The notes under the pieces were generated by a model that saw only the letters and a program-made list of their open reading frames with translations, ran no database searches and was not told the DNA's origin. The translations under genes were made by a program, and so were the position numbers. Shown here piece after piece: positions 9,891 to 21,434 of a stretch of 64,000 nt of DNA. Position 1 is the stretch's first letter. The number at the start of each line of letters is the position of its first letter. Origin of the DNA: Suillus spraguei (Eukaryota > Basidiomycota > Agaricomycetes > Boletales > Suillaceae); assembly GCA_016800925.1 (NCBI GenBank), contig JABCPU010000186.1:62001-126000 (forward strand), read 5' to 3'.

Positions 9891-10461
9891 TCTCCTCCCC
9901 ATGCTCTTCTGTCCCCCCATCTCTGCATCCTAATGATCATAGCAGCTTTTGAAACAAATAAAATGATTTTTCAAATGACAAAGTTTAGATTCTTTGATAG
10001 CCAAAATTATAATCAATCTAAGAGAAATTTATCAGAAGATGTTTCCTGAGGGTAGGGGAGGACACTTCCAGCCTGCTGGCAACTTCCAACCTGGTATTGG
10101 TGCCTGATGGAGTAGCTTGTCATAGGTATCAACCTGTTCCTGACAACTTGACCATGGTGCCACCACTCCTTCCAGCCCCTGATGAGTTCCCTCTGTTTTA
10201 TCAGCCATCTTCTGCAATTGCACTCATTTTTGGCTTGCCCTCCTTTTTTGCTATCTTTTGGCTTCACACTCCCTTTGGCTCCCTGGCCTCAGCTCCATCC
10301 TAATAATTTGGTTTTACCCCAGCTTCAGACAAACAACCCATGGCAAATTCCACCAGCTGTGCAGTCACGTGACCAAATCACGCAATCATACAATGGGACA
10401 ACAGTGTATTGAATCGGCACTCAAAAAACCACGCGATATTTCCAAATAAAGGTTTAGCCAA
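9891..10461. other. Unassigned, transposon-derived looking DNA
   Basis: No gene is recognised. Near 10050-10300 short open stretches occur on both strands without start or splice logic. The phrase TCCATCCTAATAATTT (about 10295) resembles the ends of the hairpin units at 8430-8528. It is probably a remnant of a non-autonomous repeat. Confidence 0.35.
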
Positions 10462-10615
10462 TGTAAAGATACAACCTAACCTGGGCTGTAGATAAACTAC
10501 CTCCTAAGTTAGTATGTGAGTCTTGCGCTCCATCTAGTCTGCTTCACTTGTGAGAACAAGAGCATTCGACCCTAAAGGGGGATGCCTATTAGTATGGTCA
10601 AGTTCGAGTCAAACT
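10462..10615 (-). mobile_element. Truncated LTR-C end
   Basis: The stretch TGTAAAGATACAACCTAACC through GTTCGAGTCAAACTT is the reverse complement of the 3' end of LTR-C, seen intact at 53410-53573. Only the last ~150 bp are present. Confidence 0.75.
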
Positions 10616-10734
10616 TACACATATTACAGTGAACTATCTCCGTATTATACGAGTGAATGGACGTGCATAATATCCCGTATGATACGGGCCAGCAGACCAT
10701 GGGCCCATGATAGAAATATCCTCGTTGATGACGG

Positions 10735-10905
10735 ATGGGCCAGGAGGAATATTATTCCTGATGACAGCGGGTGGGCCCATGCAAGGAATATGTAGAGTAG
10801 ATGAGTGGGCCGAAGTACATATAAATATTTATTAGATGGGTGGGCCGAGGGTGGTATAAAATATAGATGGGTGGGCCCATGTGTATGATAATTGTAGACA
10901 TGACG
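10735..10905. repeat. GGGTGGGCC-headed tandem repeat, ~5 units
   Basis: About five imperfect units of 30-37 bp each begin with GGRTGGGCC. An ATGGGCCCAT palindrome sits just upstream at about 10700. The remainder of each unit is AT-rich. No coding is seen. Confidence 0.6.
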
Positions 10906-10964
10906 GAGCTGAGGGAGTTGCATATCATCCGAATCAGAGGAGGTAATAAATCACAGTTACTGAG

Positions 10965-11480
10965 TTCCCAGAGCAGCAGGTGCTGTCTTGACATGGCCTT
11001 TTATGGTGCTTAGGTCGTCTTGTAGAATGTGGAAACCAGGGTGCGAGGCTTGTGTTGCCCTACAAGACACCCAGCTCTGACCCCCGAAAATCAGATGAAG
11101 CATACCAAGTTCCGAGTTCTGAGACCCGGGTCTCGACACATAATTCAGTCAATATGAGACACCCAGTTCTGACCCCCAAAATTTGAGTGAAGCATACCAA
11201 GTTCCGGGAGCAGCAAGTGATCTCTTGAAATGGCCTTTATGGTGCTTAGGTTATCTTGTAGAATGTGGAAAGCGGGGTGCAAGGCTTGTGTTGCCCTACA
11301 AGACACCCAGTTACGACCCCCAAAAATCAGATGAAGCTTACCAAGTTCCGAGTTCTGAGACCCGGGTCTCTGCTTGACATGGCCTTTTATGGCGCTTATG
11401 TTGTCTTGTAGAATGTGGACACCAAGGTGCAAAAAGTGGTTGCCCTATGAGATGCCAAGTTCCAAACCCGGGTCTCGACA
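10965..11480. repeat. ~180-230 bp tandem repeat, about 2.5 copies
   Basis: Three copies share the blocks GACATGGCCTTTTATGG, CTTGTAGAATGTGGA, TTGCCCTACAAGACACCCAG and GAGACCCGGGTCTC (an internal palindrome). It lies upstream of the TET/JBP-like gene. It may be a subterminal repeat of the KDZ element, since CCGAGTTC-type words recur near 21380-21430. Confidence 0.65.
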
Positions 11481-11669
11481 AATGAATATCTGATATCCAG
11501 CACACTTCCAATCATCTGGTATTTCATTGAGCAATGGATGATAATACAGCTTTGAAAGCCAACATCATCCAAGGTTCCCTTATCTGATCCTCACTATCTC
11601 CACCCCCTTTAACACCAAAGTCTGGACATCCACCATTCAGCGTCTGATTTCCCAATATCAACTTCCAAC

Positions 11670-12976
11670 ATGAACACTTCTTCCATGTCCACTTGTAACA
11701 TAAAAATCTGGTGCACTTGGGCCCTGGCCATCACTCATGAAGCAGGGGCATATACCAAACAAAAATTCAATGCAGAGAAGACTGGAGGAGAACCAGTTAT
11801 ACCATTTCCAAACCTGGACACTGATCTGGTGATGGCGTGCGATCGCTTGGCTGATGTACTCATAAAGGCATATAAAAATCCCAGTGGGTCTTCCTGCAGA
11901 TGTTGAAAATGTGTTTGATCATTCAAATTCCTTCATGACAGTTAAGATGCAGATTGATATTGCAAGATATAGCAAATTGATATCTCCAAAGAACACTGGG
12001 CATAATGAGGAGAAAGAGGGGAAGTTGCTTGAGAGGTGTCCTCCTGGCCATGAGGGCACAAAGTTGGTGGACAAACCTGCCACAATTATCGATGTTTCCA
12101 GTACCATCATCGCATGGTACCTCCCAGACGCCCTGACTGAGACCACCCAGGTGCGTAATGTGTAGATTGTTACTCAATGGATATTGAATATCAAATGGTA
12201 CCTACAGAAGGAAATCAGGGCGGCCACCGATTTGCTGGGTCCAAGCCTCGAAAAAAGTGTAAAGGCTGATGGCAATTGGCGATATAATCAAGAATGGTTC
12301 AAACAGGGCTCAGAAAATGTTGGGTCAACTCCTGGATGCATCAATTTATCTCCAGCATGGTTTCAACAGGTCCATGAGGTAGGATGTGATGAGATGGTGA
12401 TTTCTGGAGTCAAACTCACCAATCCCATAGAATCTGTCAGATCCAGAGGTATCTGTATCATTAAAGGGACCCTCCTCCGAGAATATCCTGAAAGCTATTG
12501 CAAGGCCGGCAGCCATCGCATCGGCAGCACTCAGGGTCATGCATCCTCAGCAGTACTTTGCAGGGTTATGAGCCTTGTCACACCTCAGAGATAAGGCACT
12601 GAGCAAGGAACTGCCACAGATGCCAGAGACCCTGCAGTACTGGGCATCTGTGTTTAACAGCCTCTCCATCATTTCCAATCGGGAAACCCCCAATCATCGA
12701 GACCATTTATCGATTCCTGAATGCTTTGATATTCTCACCACCATGGGGAACTATTCTAATGCTCGGATGAGTATGCCAAGCCTTCAGCTGGAATTCAGGT
12801 ATGATTCTGGCTGTATGATTGCATTTTCGGGAAGAATTGTGAGACATGGGGTTGATGGAGTGGAAGGGGATCAGATTGCTTGGGCATGGTATATGAGGGA
12901 TTCTGTGCACATTTATGCCGAGGTTCCCTCATGTGGATGGGCTATGGTCAAAGGCCGCATACTAACCACAGTGTGA
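11670..12976 (+). pseudogene. TET/JBP-like Fe(II)/2-oxoglutarate dioxygenase, KDZ-associated
   Basis: This resembles the fungal TET/JBP dioxygenases encoded beside KDZ transposons, which oxidise 5-methylcytosine in characterised members. Exons run about 11670-12150, 12208-12378 and 12431-12976, with introns 12151-12207 and 12379-12430 (both GT..AG, phase 0). The third exon holds the core: NHRD with Fe ligands His (12695) and Asp (12701), SGRIVRHGV with the distal His (12845), and WYMRDSVH with the Arg (12896) expected to bind 2-oxoglutarate. Family context before the core (LRVMHPQQYFAG) is also present. Damage: a frame change near 11880 between KAYKNP and VGLPADVENV, and one in-frame TGA at 12569 inside the conserved stretch. 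The family assignment rests on motif order and neighbours, not on a search. Confidence 0.7.
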
Positions 12977-13039
12977 AAGATCAAAGAAGTTGAAAGAGTT
13001 GTTACCCATGTCAGTAGCAACACACGAATACCATGTACT

Positions 13040-14440
13040 AATTAGAGCATCAACAGTTCTGGAACTCAAGTCGGAAGTCAAGTTCCATGAATTGAGTCCC
13101 TAACTCTGAGTATCTTGTGACTCGGGACTCGATACTCAAAATTTGGGACTCAATGATCAATAGTCCGAATTCAGGCTTGACAATCGGGACTCGGCAAAGT
13201 GTGAGGCAGCACAATGTAAGGCAACAGACTTTGATCCACACATTTTGAGTGCCAAACACCGAATCCCGGCAGCCGGCAATCGGGACTTGGGACTGATAAC
13301 AATGTGAAAGATATGAATTCACATATAGTAAGTGCCGAACCCCGAACTCTGGCAGCTGGAACTTGGGACTCGGGACTCACAACATTGTGAATGATATTGA
13401 TGCACACATGTTAAGTGCCGAACACCGGCTGCCAAGCCCTGGCACCCGGAACTCGGGACTCAGGACTCAGAATAATGTGCAAGTTATTGATCCACACATG
13501 TTGAGGGCCGAACTCTGAACCCCGGGAGCCAGCAGTCAGGACTCAGGACTCAGAACAATGTGAAAGATACTGATTCCCACATGTAAAGTGCCGAACCCCG
13601 AACTCCGGCAGCTGGAACTCGGGACTCGGGACACACAACATTGTGAATGATATTGATGCACACATGTTAAGTGCCGAATGCCAACTGCCAAGCCCCGGCA
13701 CCCAGAACTTGGCACTCAGCACTCAGAATAATGTGAAAGTTATTGATCCACACATGTTGAGTGCCGAACCCCGAACTCCAGCAGCCGGAACTCGGGACTC
13801 GGGACTCACAACATTGTGAATGATATTGATTCCCACATGTTAAGTGCCAAATGCCAAATGCTGAGCCCCGGCACCCGGAACTCGGCACTCAGAATAATGT
13901 GAAAGTTATTGATCCACACATGTTGAGTGCCAAACCCCAAACCCCGGCAGCCAGAACTCGGGACTCAGGACTCACAACATTGTGAATGATATTGATCCAC
14001 ACATGTTAAGTGCCGAATGCCAACTGCTGAGCCCCGGCACCTGGAACTCGGCACTTGGCACTCAGAATAATTCACACATGTTGAGTGCCAAACCCCGAAC
14101 TCCAGCAGCCGGAACTCAGGACTCGGGACTCACAACATTGTGAATGATATTGATGCACACATGTTAAGTGCCGAACGCCAACTGCTGAGCCCCGGCACCC
14201 AGAACTTGGGACTCAGAATAATGTGAAAGTTATTGATCCACATATGTTGAGTGCCCAACCGCGAACCCCGACAGCCGGAACTTGGGACTCACAACATTGT
14301 GAATAATATTGATGCACACATGTTAAGTGCTGAACACTGACTGCCAAGCCCCGGAACCCAGAACTCGGCACTCGGCACTCAGAATAATGTGAAAGTTAAT
14401 GATCCACACATGTTGAGTGCCAAACCCCGAACCGTCGCAC
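13040..14440. repeat. ~85-bp satellite, about 13 copies, dimeric periodicity
   Basis: The anchor word CACACATGTT recurs every 75-90 bp from about 13403 to 14412. Units alternate between a CACATGTTAAGTGCCGAA type and a CACATGTTGAGTGCCGAA type, giving a higher-order dimer of about 170 bp. GGGACTCRGGACTC blocks are shared. It separates the TET/JBP-like gene from accessory gene X. Short open frames inside are repeat artefacts. Confidence 0.85.
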
Positions 14441-14780
14441 AGATATCTATTTTGTCTCGAACCTTGAGTGCTGAACCCCAAACCATGAAATCCAGTGGTC
14501 CACAATTTTGGGGTTCGAGGTTTGGTACCTAAGATTTGTGACTCGCCACTCAGAAATATGTGAGGCAATCTTGCCATTCGGAAGTCGAGTCCCATGAATT
14601 GAGTCCCAAACTCTGAGTACCTTGGCACTTGGGCATTCGCCACTCAGCATTCGGGATTTAGGACTCTACATCCAGATCTTGAAATCCAGTCCTCGAAATC
14701 TGGAACAAAATATTCGGGAGTCAAGACAATCATTTGGATGGAATATAATATTTTACATCATGTATGAAATGAACACCTTT
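14441..14780. repeat. Degenerate edge of the satellite
   Basis: The sequence is related to the satellite (GAGTGCTGAACCCCAAACC, GGACTC words) but without regular spacing, running into the 3' end of accessory gene X. Nothing else is visible. Confidence 0.5.
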
Positions 14781-15583
14781 CTAATCTAAACACAGTGAAG
14801 AGGACTCCACTCCCCTGCCTCTCTTCAATCTCTGTAGCATGTCAGTGTACATCTTCACCTCTGCCATCTTCTCATGGATACCCTCATCTTGCTCCTCCAT
14901 CAATGCTACCAGGCGTGCTTGAATCATCTTAAGTCCCATCACTGATGGGCCTGATGAGTCATTTACCTCCTCAGGAAGAACCAAGCCATCATCCTCAACT
15001 CCATTTTCCATCCAATGCTGGTAGTGAATGACACAGGACCTCATGATTTGACTCCATTGCCATGGTTCATTCGGAATTTCGGTGTGTCCCATCCACCATG
15101 GAGTATCATAGCTGGGAATAATCCAGGATGGATGTCCCGGAGCTGCGACATCATCAAACTGACATAGGTGGGATGAAAAGATGTGGTCTGGAACAGTGTT
15201 CCAGGTGAGCATGGGACACAATGTCAGGACATGAGTGATGGGGCTTGGAACAACAGAAACAATGTTCCTTGCAGCTGAGTACTGCAGGAGTGGTGTAACA
15301 AATGTCTGTTGGAAATTTCAGCATTGTCCACCAAAGTCAGCCAGTCATCCAGTCATCAGTCACTTACATTGATCCCCCATTGCAGCCCGGCTGTAAAGTA
15401 CATGATCCAGGCAGAAGAGGGATGGTTGTTAGCAGCCTCCATCTGATATTGAGAGATACATGCACAGATGTGCGATGCAGCCATATTCAAAGTACAAGAA
15501 ATATCTTGAAGGTTCAGCTTCATGGGTTGCCAGTGATTTCCAGTATTTGGAGTGCCAGATGTGGATGCAGGAGTTTCAGGCAT
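14781..15583 (-). CDS. Accessory gene X of KDZ element, unknown function
   Basis: Exon 1 at 15368-15583 starts MPETPASTSGTPNTG and ends at a GT donor after WGIN. A ~62-bp intron (15306-15367) follows, and exon 2 at 14781-15305 joins in phase 0. The predicted protein is about 246 residues and uninterrupted, unlike the neighbouring transposase. The C-terminus (about 14781-14960) is a charged, probably coiled-coil helix (ARLVALMEEQDEG, KMAEVKMYTDMLQRLKRG). I do not recognise the family. It lies directly downstream of the KDZ transposase on the same strand, and a diverged relative may lie at 24785-25054. Confidence 0.6.
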
Positions 15584-15754
15584 GGCTAATGCAAGAGTGT
15601 GACGCTGGCAATGAAACTGACAGATGGTGAAGAGGTGATGATATGAGTCACTGATGGATGGATTAGAAATTCAAACTCCGACATGGGCTGACCCGGACAA
15701 TTCCCAGGACTCAATGTTTGGGTGTCAAATATGTGTTTCATCAGCAAAACAAAT

Positions 15755-18700
15755 TCATTCATGTGCACCATTGATCAACGCGGGCTGCAGGTCTTGAAAT
15801 GCTGCCTGTGCATCCTGAGCTAGTAAGGAATACATTTGAGACTGCCTTCCAGCATAGCATGCATGACCCGGAAGTTGTTTCAACAATGATTCCTGCATCC
15901 GGGCACCCCATTGGGTTGCCTTCCACAAGAAAAAGTTGCATGTCCAATCCATCTCTGATTGCACCAATGATATTTCTTCCATCCATCAATCCCGTAGTGC
16001 CTTTGCCCGAAGCCAATGAACTCGGTAAACTTGGGATGGGTCCTGTCAGCTCACACGGATATATCAAGCATGCCCGAACTCACATTCCTCATTCCACGAA
16101 TTTTCTGGACCCTCCATATTGACTTCCACTGACCAGAACCAAGCAAGGGACTCATTTCGCTGACCTTGGGCGTTTGGATCGCCAATGGCAGTGCTGATTT
16201 TGAGCTGCTCGTGAAGCAGGGGTTTGTATTTCTGAAGCTGGTCTGGCCCGGCTCAAGTTGTATCATTTGCTTCCTGGTTTTTGTATATATACTGGCATGT
16301 AGGGATACTGCCTGCTGCACTGATGTCACCTGGGACCACACTCGAGTTTTTAGGGCTTGAGATTTGGCTTGCCTAACTGTTGTTCAGAACAGGATAGCCT
16401 TGTTGCACAAGTGAATGCGGAGATTGTGCAGGGCATCATTGGCCTGCCCTTCACGAAGCGACATCTCCAACGGAATCAGATCCTCTGCCATACAGCGTCT
16501 GCAATGTTCAACCCGAGGTTTGATGGCAATGGAATTATGGTGAGCTCAGGTGAGTTTGTCCACACATCAGATGTCTCGGTGAAATCTGCTGGGTCATCAT
16601 CGATATCATCAAGAATATCTATGTTCAAGTTGTCAGGATCGTCATCTGCATCAAATCCCTCTCCCAGATGCGTAAGAGCAGACTGAGTGAATTCATCTAT
16701 CTGGCCTTGGAGACGATCGCATTGCCAGGTGATATCTAATCTCTGTGTCTCCGTTGATCGTCTTCCAATTCTGCGGACCTCGATGAGCAATGCAATTTGA
16801 GCCTCTTCAATTGCCAACCCAATGGATATCCATGTTGCCACAGATCTGCAAGAGGGTGCTGCATTACGGGCATTACCCGCTTCTAGTAGTCTAAGCTCAA
16901 TCTCCTTTTTGCTTGGTGCTATGTGCAAAATGAATTCGGAGCTCCACAGAGACAAAGAATGTCAACTTACCCTTCTTGATATTTATTTCATATAAATCCA
17001 TCGCCACAGGATCCCTGATTCTCTTGGACTGAGCGACCATCTTGCTGGCTAACCATTGTGTCTTTAAATTGCTGGGTGCAGCATCATCTAGTCTGTCGAA
17101 AGCCTTGCCACTTGTGGTGATGCCATTCTTTGCCAGCTTGTATTTCCGGCAAAGAGTCCTTTTCATGCGGATCATCTTGCAGAAATGGAATTGTTCATCT
17201 GATAATCAAGACATTCCTTTTGGTGTGGGGATGACATTCCCTGAGCGGCAGGGGAAATCAGGTTGAGACGCGCCCATAGGGTCTCCATGATCTCTCCATC
17301 AATCGGCCAATGCCTTCAATAAAATTTGAAGCATATCGGACATAGCAACTGTCCTGATGTCCATGCACATGCCACAACCCGATTCCAGGAATGATGGTCA
17401 GTTCTGGTACCATGTCAAGGTATCAGCTTCGATCCACCCAAACACGAAAGTGCTTGTTGTATTGACAATTGATGTCATAGAAGGTGATAGCCCTGGTAAT
17501 GCCTTCCATGTTGTGCTGGGCAGCCTCACAAAGGCATAGTTCATGTTCATTTGTCTGCAAATGATGCATGGTCAACTAGTGAATGTCGAATGGCATGTTT
17601 GGCTTGCCTTTCCCCTTTCTGAAAATCAACCATTGAGTGAGGGACAAAGCACCTGTGCCGGGCGCAGGCAACTCCCCCGATTTCTGTGGACTCAAGCTTG
17701 TGCCGGCTGCATTTGCTTGATTGACTGCCTGGTGATTGTTGCAGCTCAATTTTTCCACCGTGTCAACAGCCTCCGCAAGATGCATTTATACCTGTCCTTT
17801 CCGACCATGAATCCAAGCCCATCTGAAAGCCACACTTCATCGAGGGGATTAATGGGATGCAGGTGTTCAGCTTTGAAATTTCCGTCCATCACAAATGACC
17901 AGGTGTATTTCCAGCTTGGAGTTCTTATCATCGCTGAGTTCACTTCGGTATTGAACATGACTCACTCATCAAGTGATTCATCCCCTGACAAAGATACATT
18001 AATCCCAGGCTGAGGACATGCCAGGCAAAATAATGCAAGATCTCCTGCGTTCGGGATGTCAGAACGATGGCCATAGCCATGCCATTTCATGGTCTTCAAC
18101 TGCCTCCACTGTCGAGCGACTCTCATGAGCTCTCTGTATCGATCCTTGCCACAGCCTGTGTCAACATAATGTCCTTTAGATGAAGCACAAATAGCATTAC
18201 CGGAACAAGGTGTGGAAACATGCTTGAGGTCATTCGCCGGAGCTTACTGTAATAGTTCATCGCGGAGGTGCCGCATTCAAGGTTGTCCAATAGAAAATCA
18301 TCCAGCACTCTGAAGGTAAATACGGTCTTCGGCCTGTTAAACGATGCAGGGAAAAATCCATGCCGAAACATTTGAATGTCCAGACTCATGGCATTTGGAC
18401 AATCACAGCATCGAACCTTGAGGCGGTGAACTCCGGACTTGTCAATGATGACCATGGTGTTTTCCTTCAGCTGGAAATCAGGTCCCGACACAGACGGAAG
18501 ATCTTTGGGCTCAAGCTGGTCTTCAGGTTCATCTCCTTCGAACAAATCCCACCTATCTGTGAGCACCGGACATTGCTTGCCATCATGCCCGAGGTGTATG
18601 GTGAGTCCGACATGAGCAAGACAACTCCGCTCGAAGAATTGACCATTCCATTGACTGATCCAGTGGAAAGGATTGCAATGATGTTGACTCCTGCAACAGC

Positions 18701-19178
18701 CCGTGCAATAGAGAGGCTCGCCAAGACAATCTTGACATTTGTAGACCCCATCCTGGTTGCAGATGATGCATCTCCTGTCTTCTGGTGGAGCTTCTCGATC
18801 CAGGAGGTGATGCAGATATGATTCCTGCCTTGGCAGCCATTGCCTGAGGTAGTCATTTTGACTCTGCATTTTTTATATTTAGCTATAGTTTGAATGACAC
18901 TCCAACATTTAACATGAACTTGCCATGGTTTTTGGGAGTTGCAATGGCTCACATGAGCCTTGGTCTTGCTCGTAAGTATTGTCAGGAAAGTCATCCCAAG
19001 GAGGTGGTGCCTGAACAGGCTGAAGTGTTGGTGATTCTGGGGGAGAGTGAGGCATGGACCTGTAGGCTCGTCGTCTTGTGCTTGCAAGTGGGACCTTGAC
19101 CCAAATATTTCTACCTTTGCTGCCCCTTGCTTCTACCCTGTGGGATTTTTGCAATGGGGTGCATCTACCTATCTTCAT
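15755..19178 (-). pseudogene. KDZ transposase (CxC2 cysteine cluster), multiply frameshifted
   Basis: This is the DNA transposase of the Kyakuja/Dileera/Zisupton superfamily. The N-terminal exon from ATG 19178 has a PPPWDDFPDN-type motif. At 18123-18869 is the CxC2-like cluster (CIICNQDGVYKCQDC, YCTGCCRSQHHC) followed by family phrases WNGQFFERSCL and VFTFRVLDDFLL. The core shows DGNFKAEHLHPINP and DEVWLSDGLGFMVGKDRYK at 17746-17958. NFIEGIGR and LWARLNLISPAAQ are found in successive frames near 17250-17330. The C-terminal part shows WSQVTSVQQAVSLHASIYTKT (about 16280-16341) and MDWTCNFFLWKATQWGARM (about 15880-15960). Several one-base frame changes, for example near 17290, make it inactive as read. 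It is divergent from gene Y, about 240 bp away. Confidence 0.8.
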
Positions 19179-19415
19179 CTTATTTTCTAATGCTAATTTT
19201 GCAAGCAAAGCATCTGCTCAGGTGGAATGAATTTTTATTACATTGTGGTGTCATACAGTCCTGCCGACTCATTACAAATTTATGTCCATTTATGGCTTCA
19301 GGACCAATATAGCTCAATTAAGCTACTGTTAGGTTTTTGTCAAAGATCAACTTCTGACAATTCGTTCATACTTCCACCTTGCTTATCCTCAGCCCATTCT
19401 CCAATTTGATTCACC

Positions 19416-21271
19416 ATGGCAAGGACGGGTCATTCCACTCACTCAACTTCCGGCAGAAATAGGGCACGTCAACCACAGACACAGAAGCTCACGGAAAACG
19501 AAATTTCGGAGTTGAAGAACTACCTTCCTGAGTGGACCGTGGCCAAAAGGGGTGAGAAGCGAGGGGTTTTCACTGCAATTGCCAGGGCAGCCAGGTTGTT
19601 TGCTCCTAAAGTCGACCAAGGACAATGGAAAAAGAGGAAGCAGGTGATGCGTCTTGTTGTGTTGAAAAACTACAATTTTAAATCTTATTCTTCCATCAAC
19701 TCTCAGATGTATAAGACTTGGTTGTTCAACAACAAGAAAAGGAAGGAAAGGAAGGACATGATAAAGTATGGGAGGAAATGGACGCCTAGGATGGTGGTCT
19801 ACCAGCAGAAGCGCGAAGAGGTGCTAAAGAGGATTGAGGATGAGTCCGGGGCAAAGCCGGAGATCCCGAAATGTTCAAACATTATCAGGGGGCTGTGAAG
19901 AGAGTCATGGCTGAATTGGACGATGACAAGTTGGAGAAGGCAAAAGAAACAGCAGAAGAATGGTCAAACAGCTTTCCTCCTCTGGAGATACAAGCAGAAG
20001 TTGCTCGTAAGAAGAGACCAGCATATATGGAGCACTTTTCGAAAGAGATGTGGAGGCAATGCGGGATGAGAGTTTTTGTGTTGTCAGCTTGGAAGAATGA
20101 ACAGGGAGAGGTTCTGTTTGGGATGTAAGTCAATTGTGTCCGTCATCGCCAATCTTGGATCTCAATATATGTGTGCAGGCATGATGATAATGAGGCATTA
20201 GGAGATGGGGACAGCTTCATGAAGACAAAGGACTGGGAGGACATTGAGCCAGTATGGCAGGAGTACACCCAGGAACAGTTCAGTGAGTGTTTGAACTTTG
20301 GATGCAAGAATGAATTCATTGATCATCACAATCATAGGTGCCGGGGTACAGGACAGAGGACGACAGGTGAAGGGAGGTCGCAAAAGAGTCAGAAAACCAG
20401 CTTTCGAACTCGACATGGATGGGGATGGGATGCCATTGCTTCCAGACATCACAGAAACAAAACTTGAGGAGAAGAAAGCCATAGTCAGGGGTTTCTTATA
20501 TCGCACTACAGTGAGTCTTTCATGGCAACATCCAGATGTTGCTGAATGCATGGACACAGGAATATGTTCTGGGAATGACAAGGCTGTCATGCCATGGAGT
20601 GCCCTCGTACAAAGTAAGGATGACTTTGTGGCAAGGAAGTATCTTTGGTGGATATTGACCTGAAGGAGCCTTCGAAGTTGCAAAACTGGGACATGACGGT
20701 CTTGCTCAATTTCTGGTATGCTCAGCAGGAAACAGGAAAAGATTCAACATTCCTGTTCAAAGCATGGAAGAACAAAGATGGGGACATGGTACCATCTGTG
20801 GTATCTGGCAAGTCGCCATCTTGTTTGACTCGTAAAGTGAGAATGCAGAAGAGTGGAACTCTCCGGAGGCCCTGGGATCCATCAACCGAAGCCGAGAGTG
20901 ATACCGACAGTGATACTCATGACAAGGAGGATGACATTGATGATGACTCGGCTGACAGTTGATCCCCGCTGAAGAAACCCAGATGAATAGCACATCCATC
21001 TTCAGCACCCAAGGAGACAGAAGTTCCGTGTTCAATGCCGGAGCCTCGCCCGGCCAGGCCGGCCAAGGCAGATGCACTTTTGACATCACGGATGGGTGAC
21101 CTCCTGGCCGGGTTGACTGAGGAAGTGGAAGAGAGGAACACATCGCCAGAACCAAGGAGTATACAGGGCAAGAAAGTTGTCATTGAACCATTTGCAAGGA
21201 CCACCCGGAGTAAGTCTCAAAAGCCGGTAGAGAGTACACTTCGAGTAACCAGGGCAAGGGGAAGGAAATAA
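19416..21271 (+). pseudogene. Accessory gene Y, divergent partner of KDZ transposase
   Basis: The start ATG at 19416 gives a basic N-terminus, then ELKNYLPEWTVAKRGEKRGVF. WKKRKQ, KTWLFNNKKRKERK and IKYGRKWTPRMVVYQQKR follow. After one lost base near 19870 it continues FKHYQGAVKRVMAELDDDK, WRQCGMRVFVLSAWKNEQGE, an intron at about 20126-20179, then HDDNEALGDGDSF. A Ser/Asp-rich stretch (TEAESDTDSDTHDKEDD) leads to a basic tail ending at 21271. TGA codons at about 20960 and 20990 interrupt that tail in frame. I recall this as a recurrent Agaricomycete hypothetical family seen next to KDZ transposases; its function is unknown. Lys/Arg richness and acidic patches suggest a nuclear, DNA-associated role (inference). 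Confidence 0.6.
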
Positions 21272-21434
21272 TGTACATATACCAAACTGCCCCCATGTGT
21301 ACCACATTTTCATCCTTTGTCACACTTCTCAAAACACAGTGTCCCACGTCCCAAATGTTGAATCCCAAGCACCGAGTTCTGGATGTCTATCACCGAGTTC
21401 CGGATGACTCCCATCACTGAGGTCTGGAACCCGG

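Noticed and set aside
8748..9952. Long open frames of SPVSRLP (plus) and RRETGDG (minus) repeats
   Set aside because: A pure heptamer has no stops in any frame; there is no start context, intron or domain. Repeat artefact.
13040..14440. CRISPR-like array
   Set aside because: Repeats are long (~85 bp), imperfect and contiguous without unique spacers; this is a eukaryotic satellite.
20198..20683. Minus-strand ORF of 161 residues opposite gene Y
   Set aside because: Antisense shadow; the plus strand shows splice sites and family phrases.
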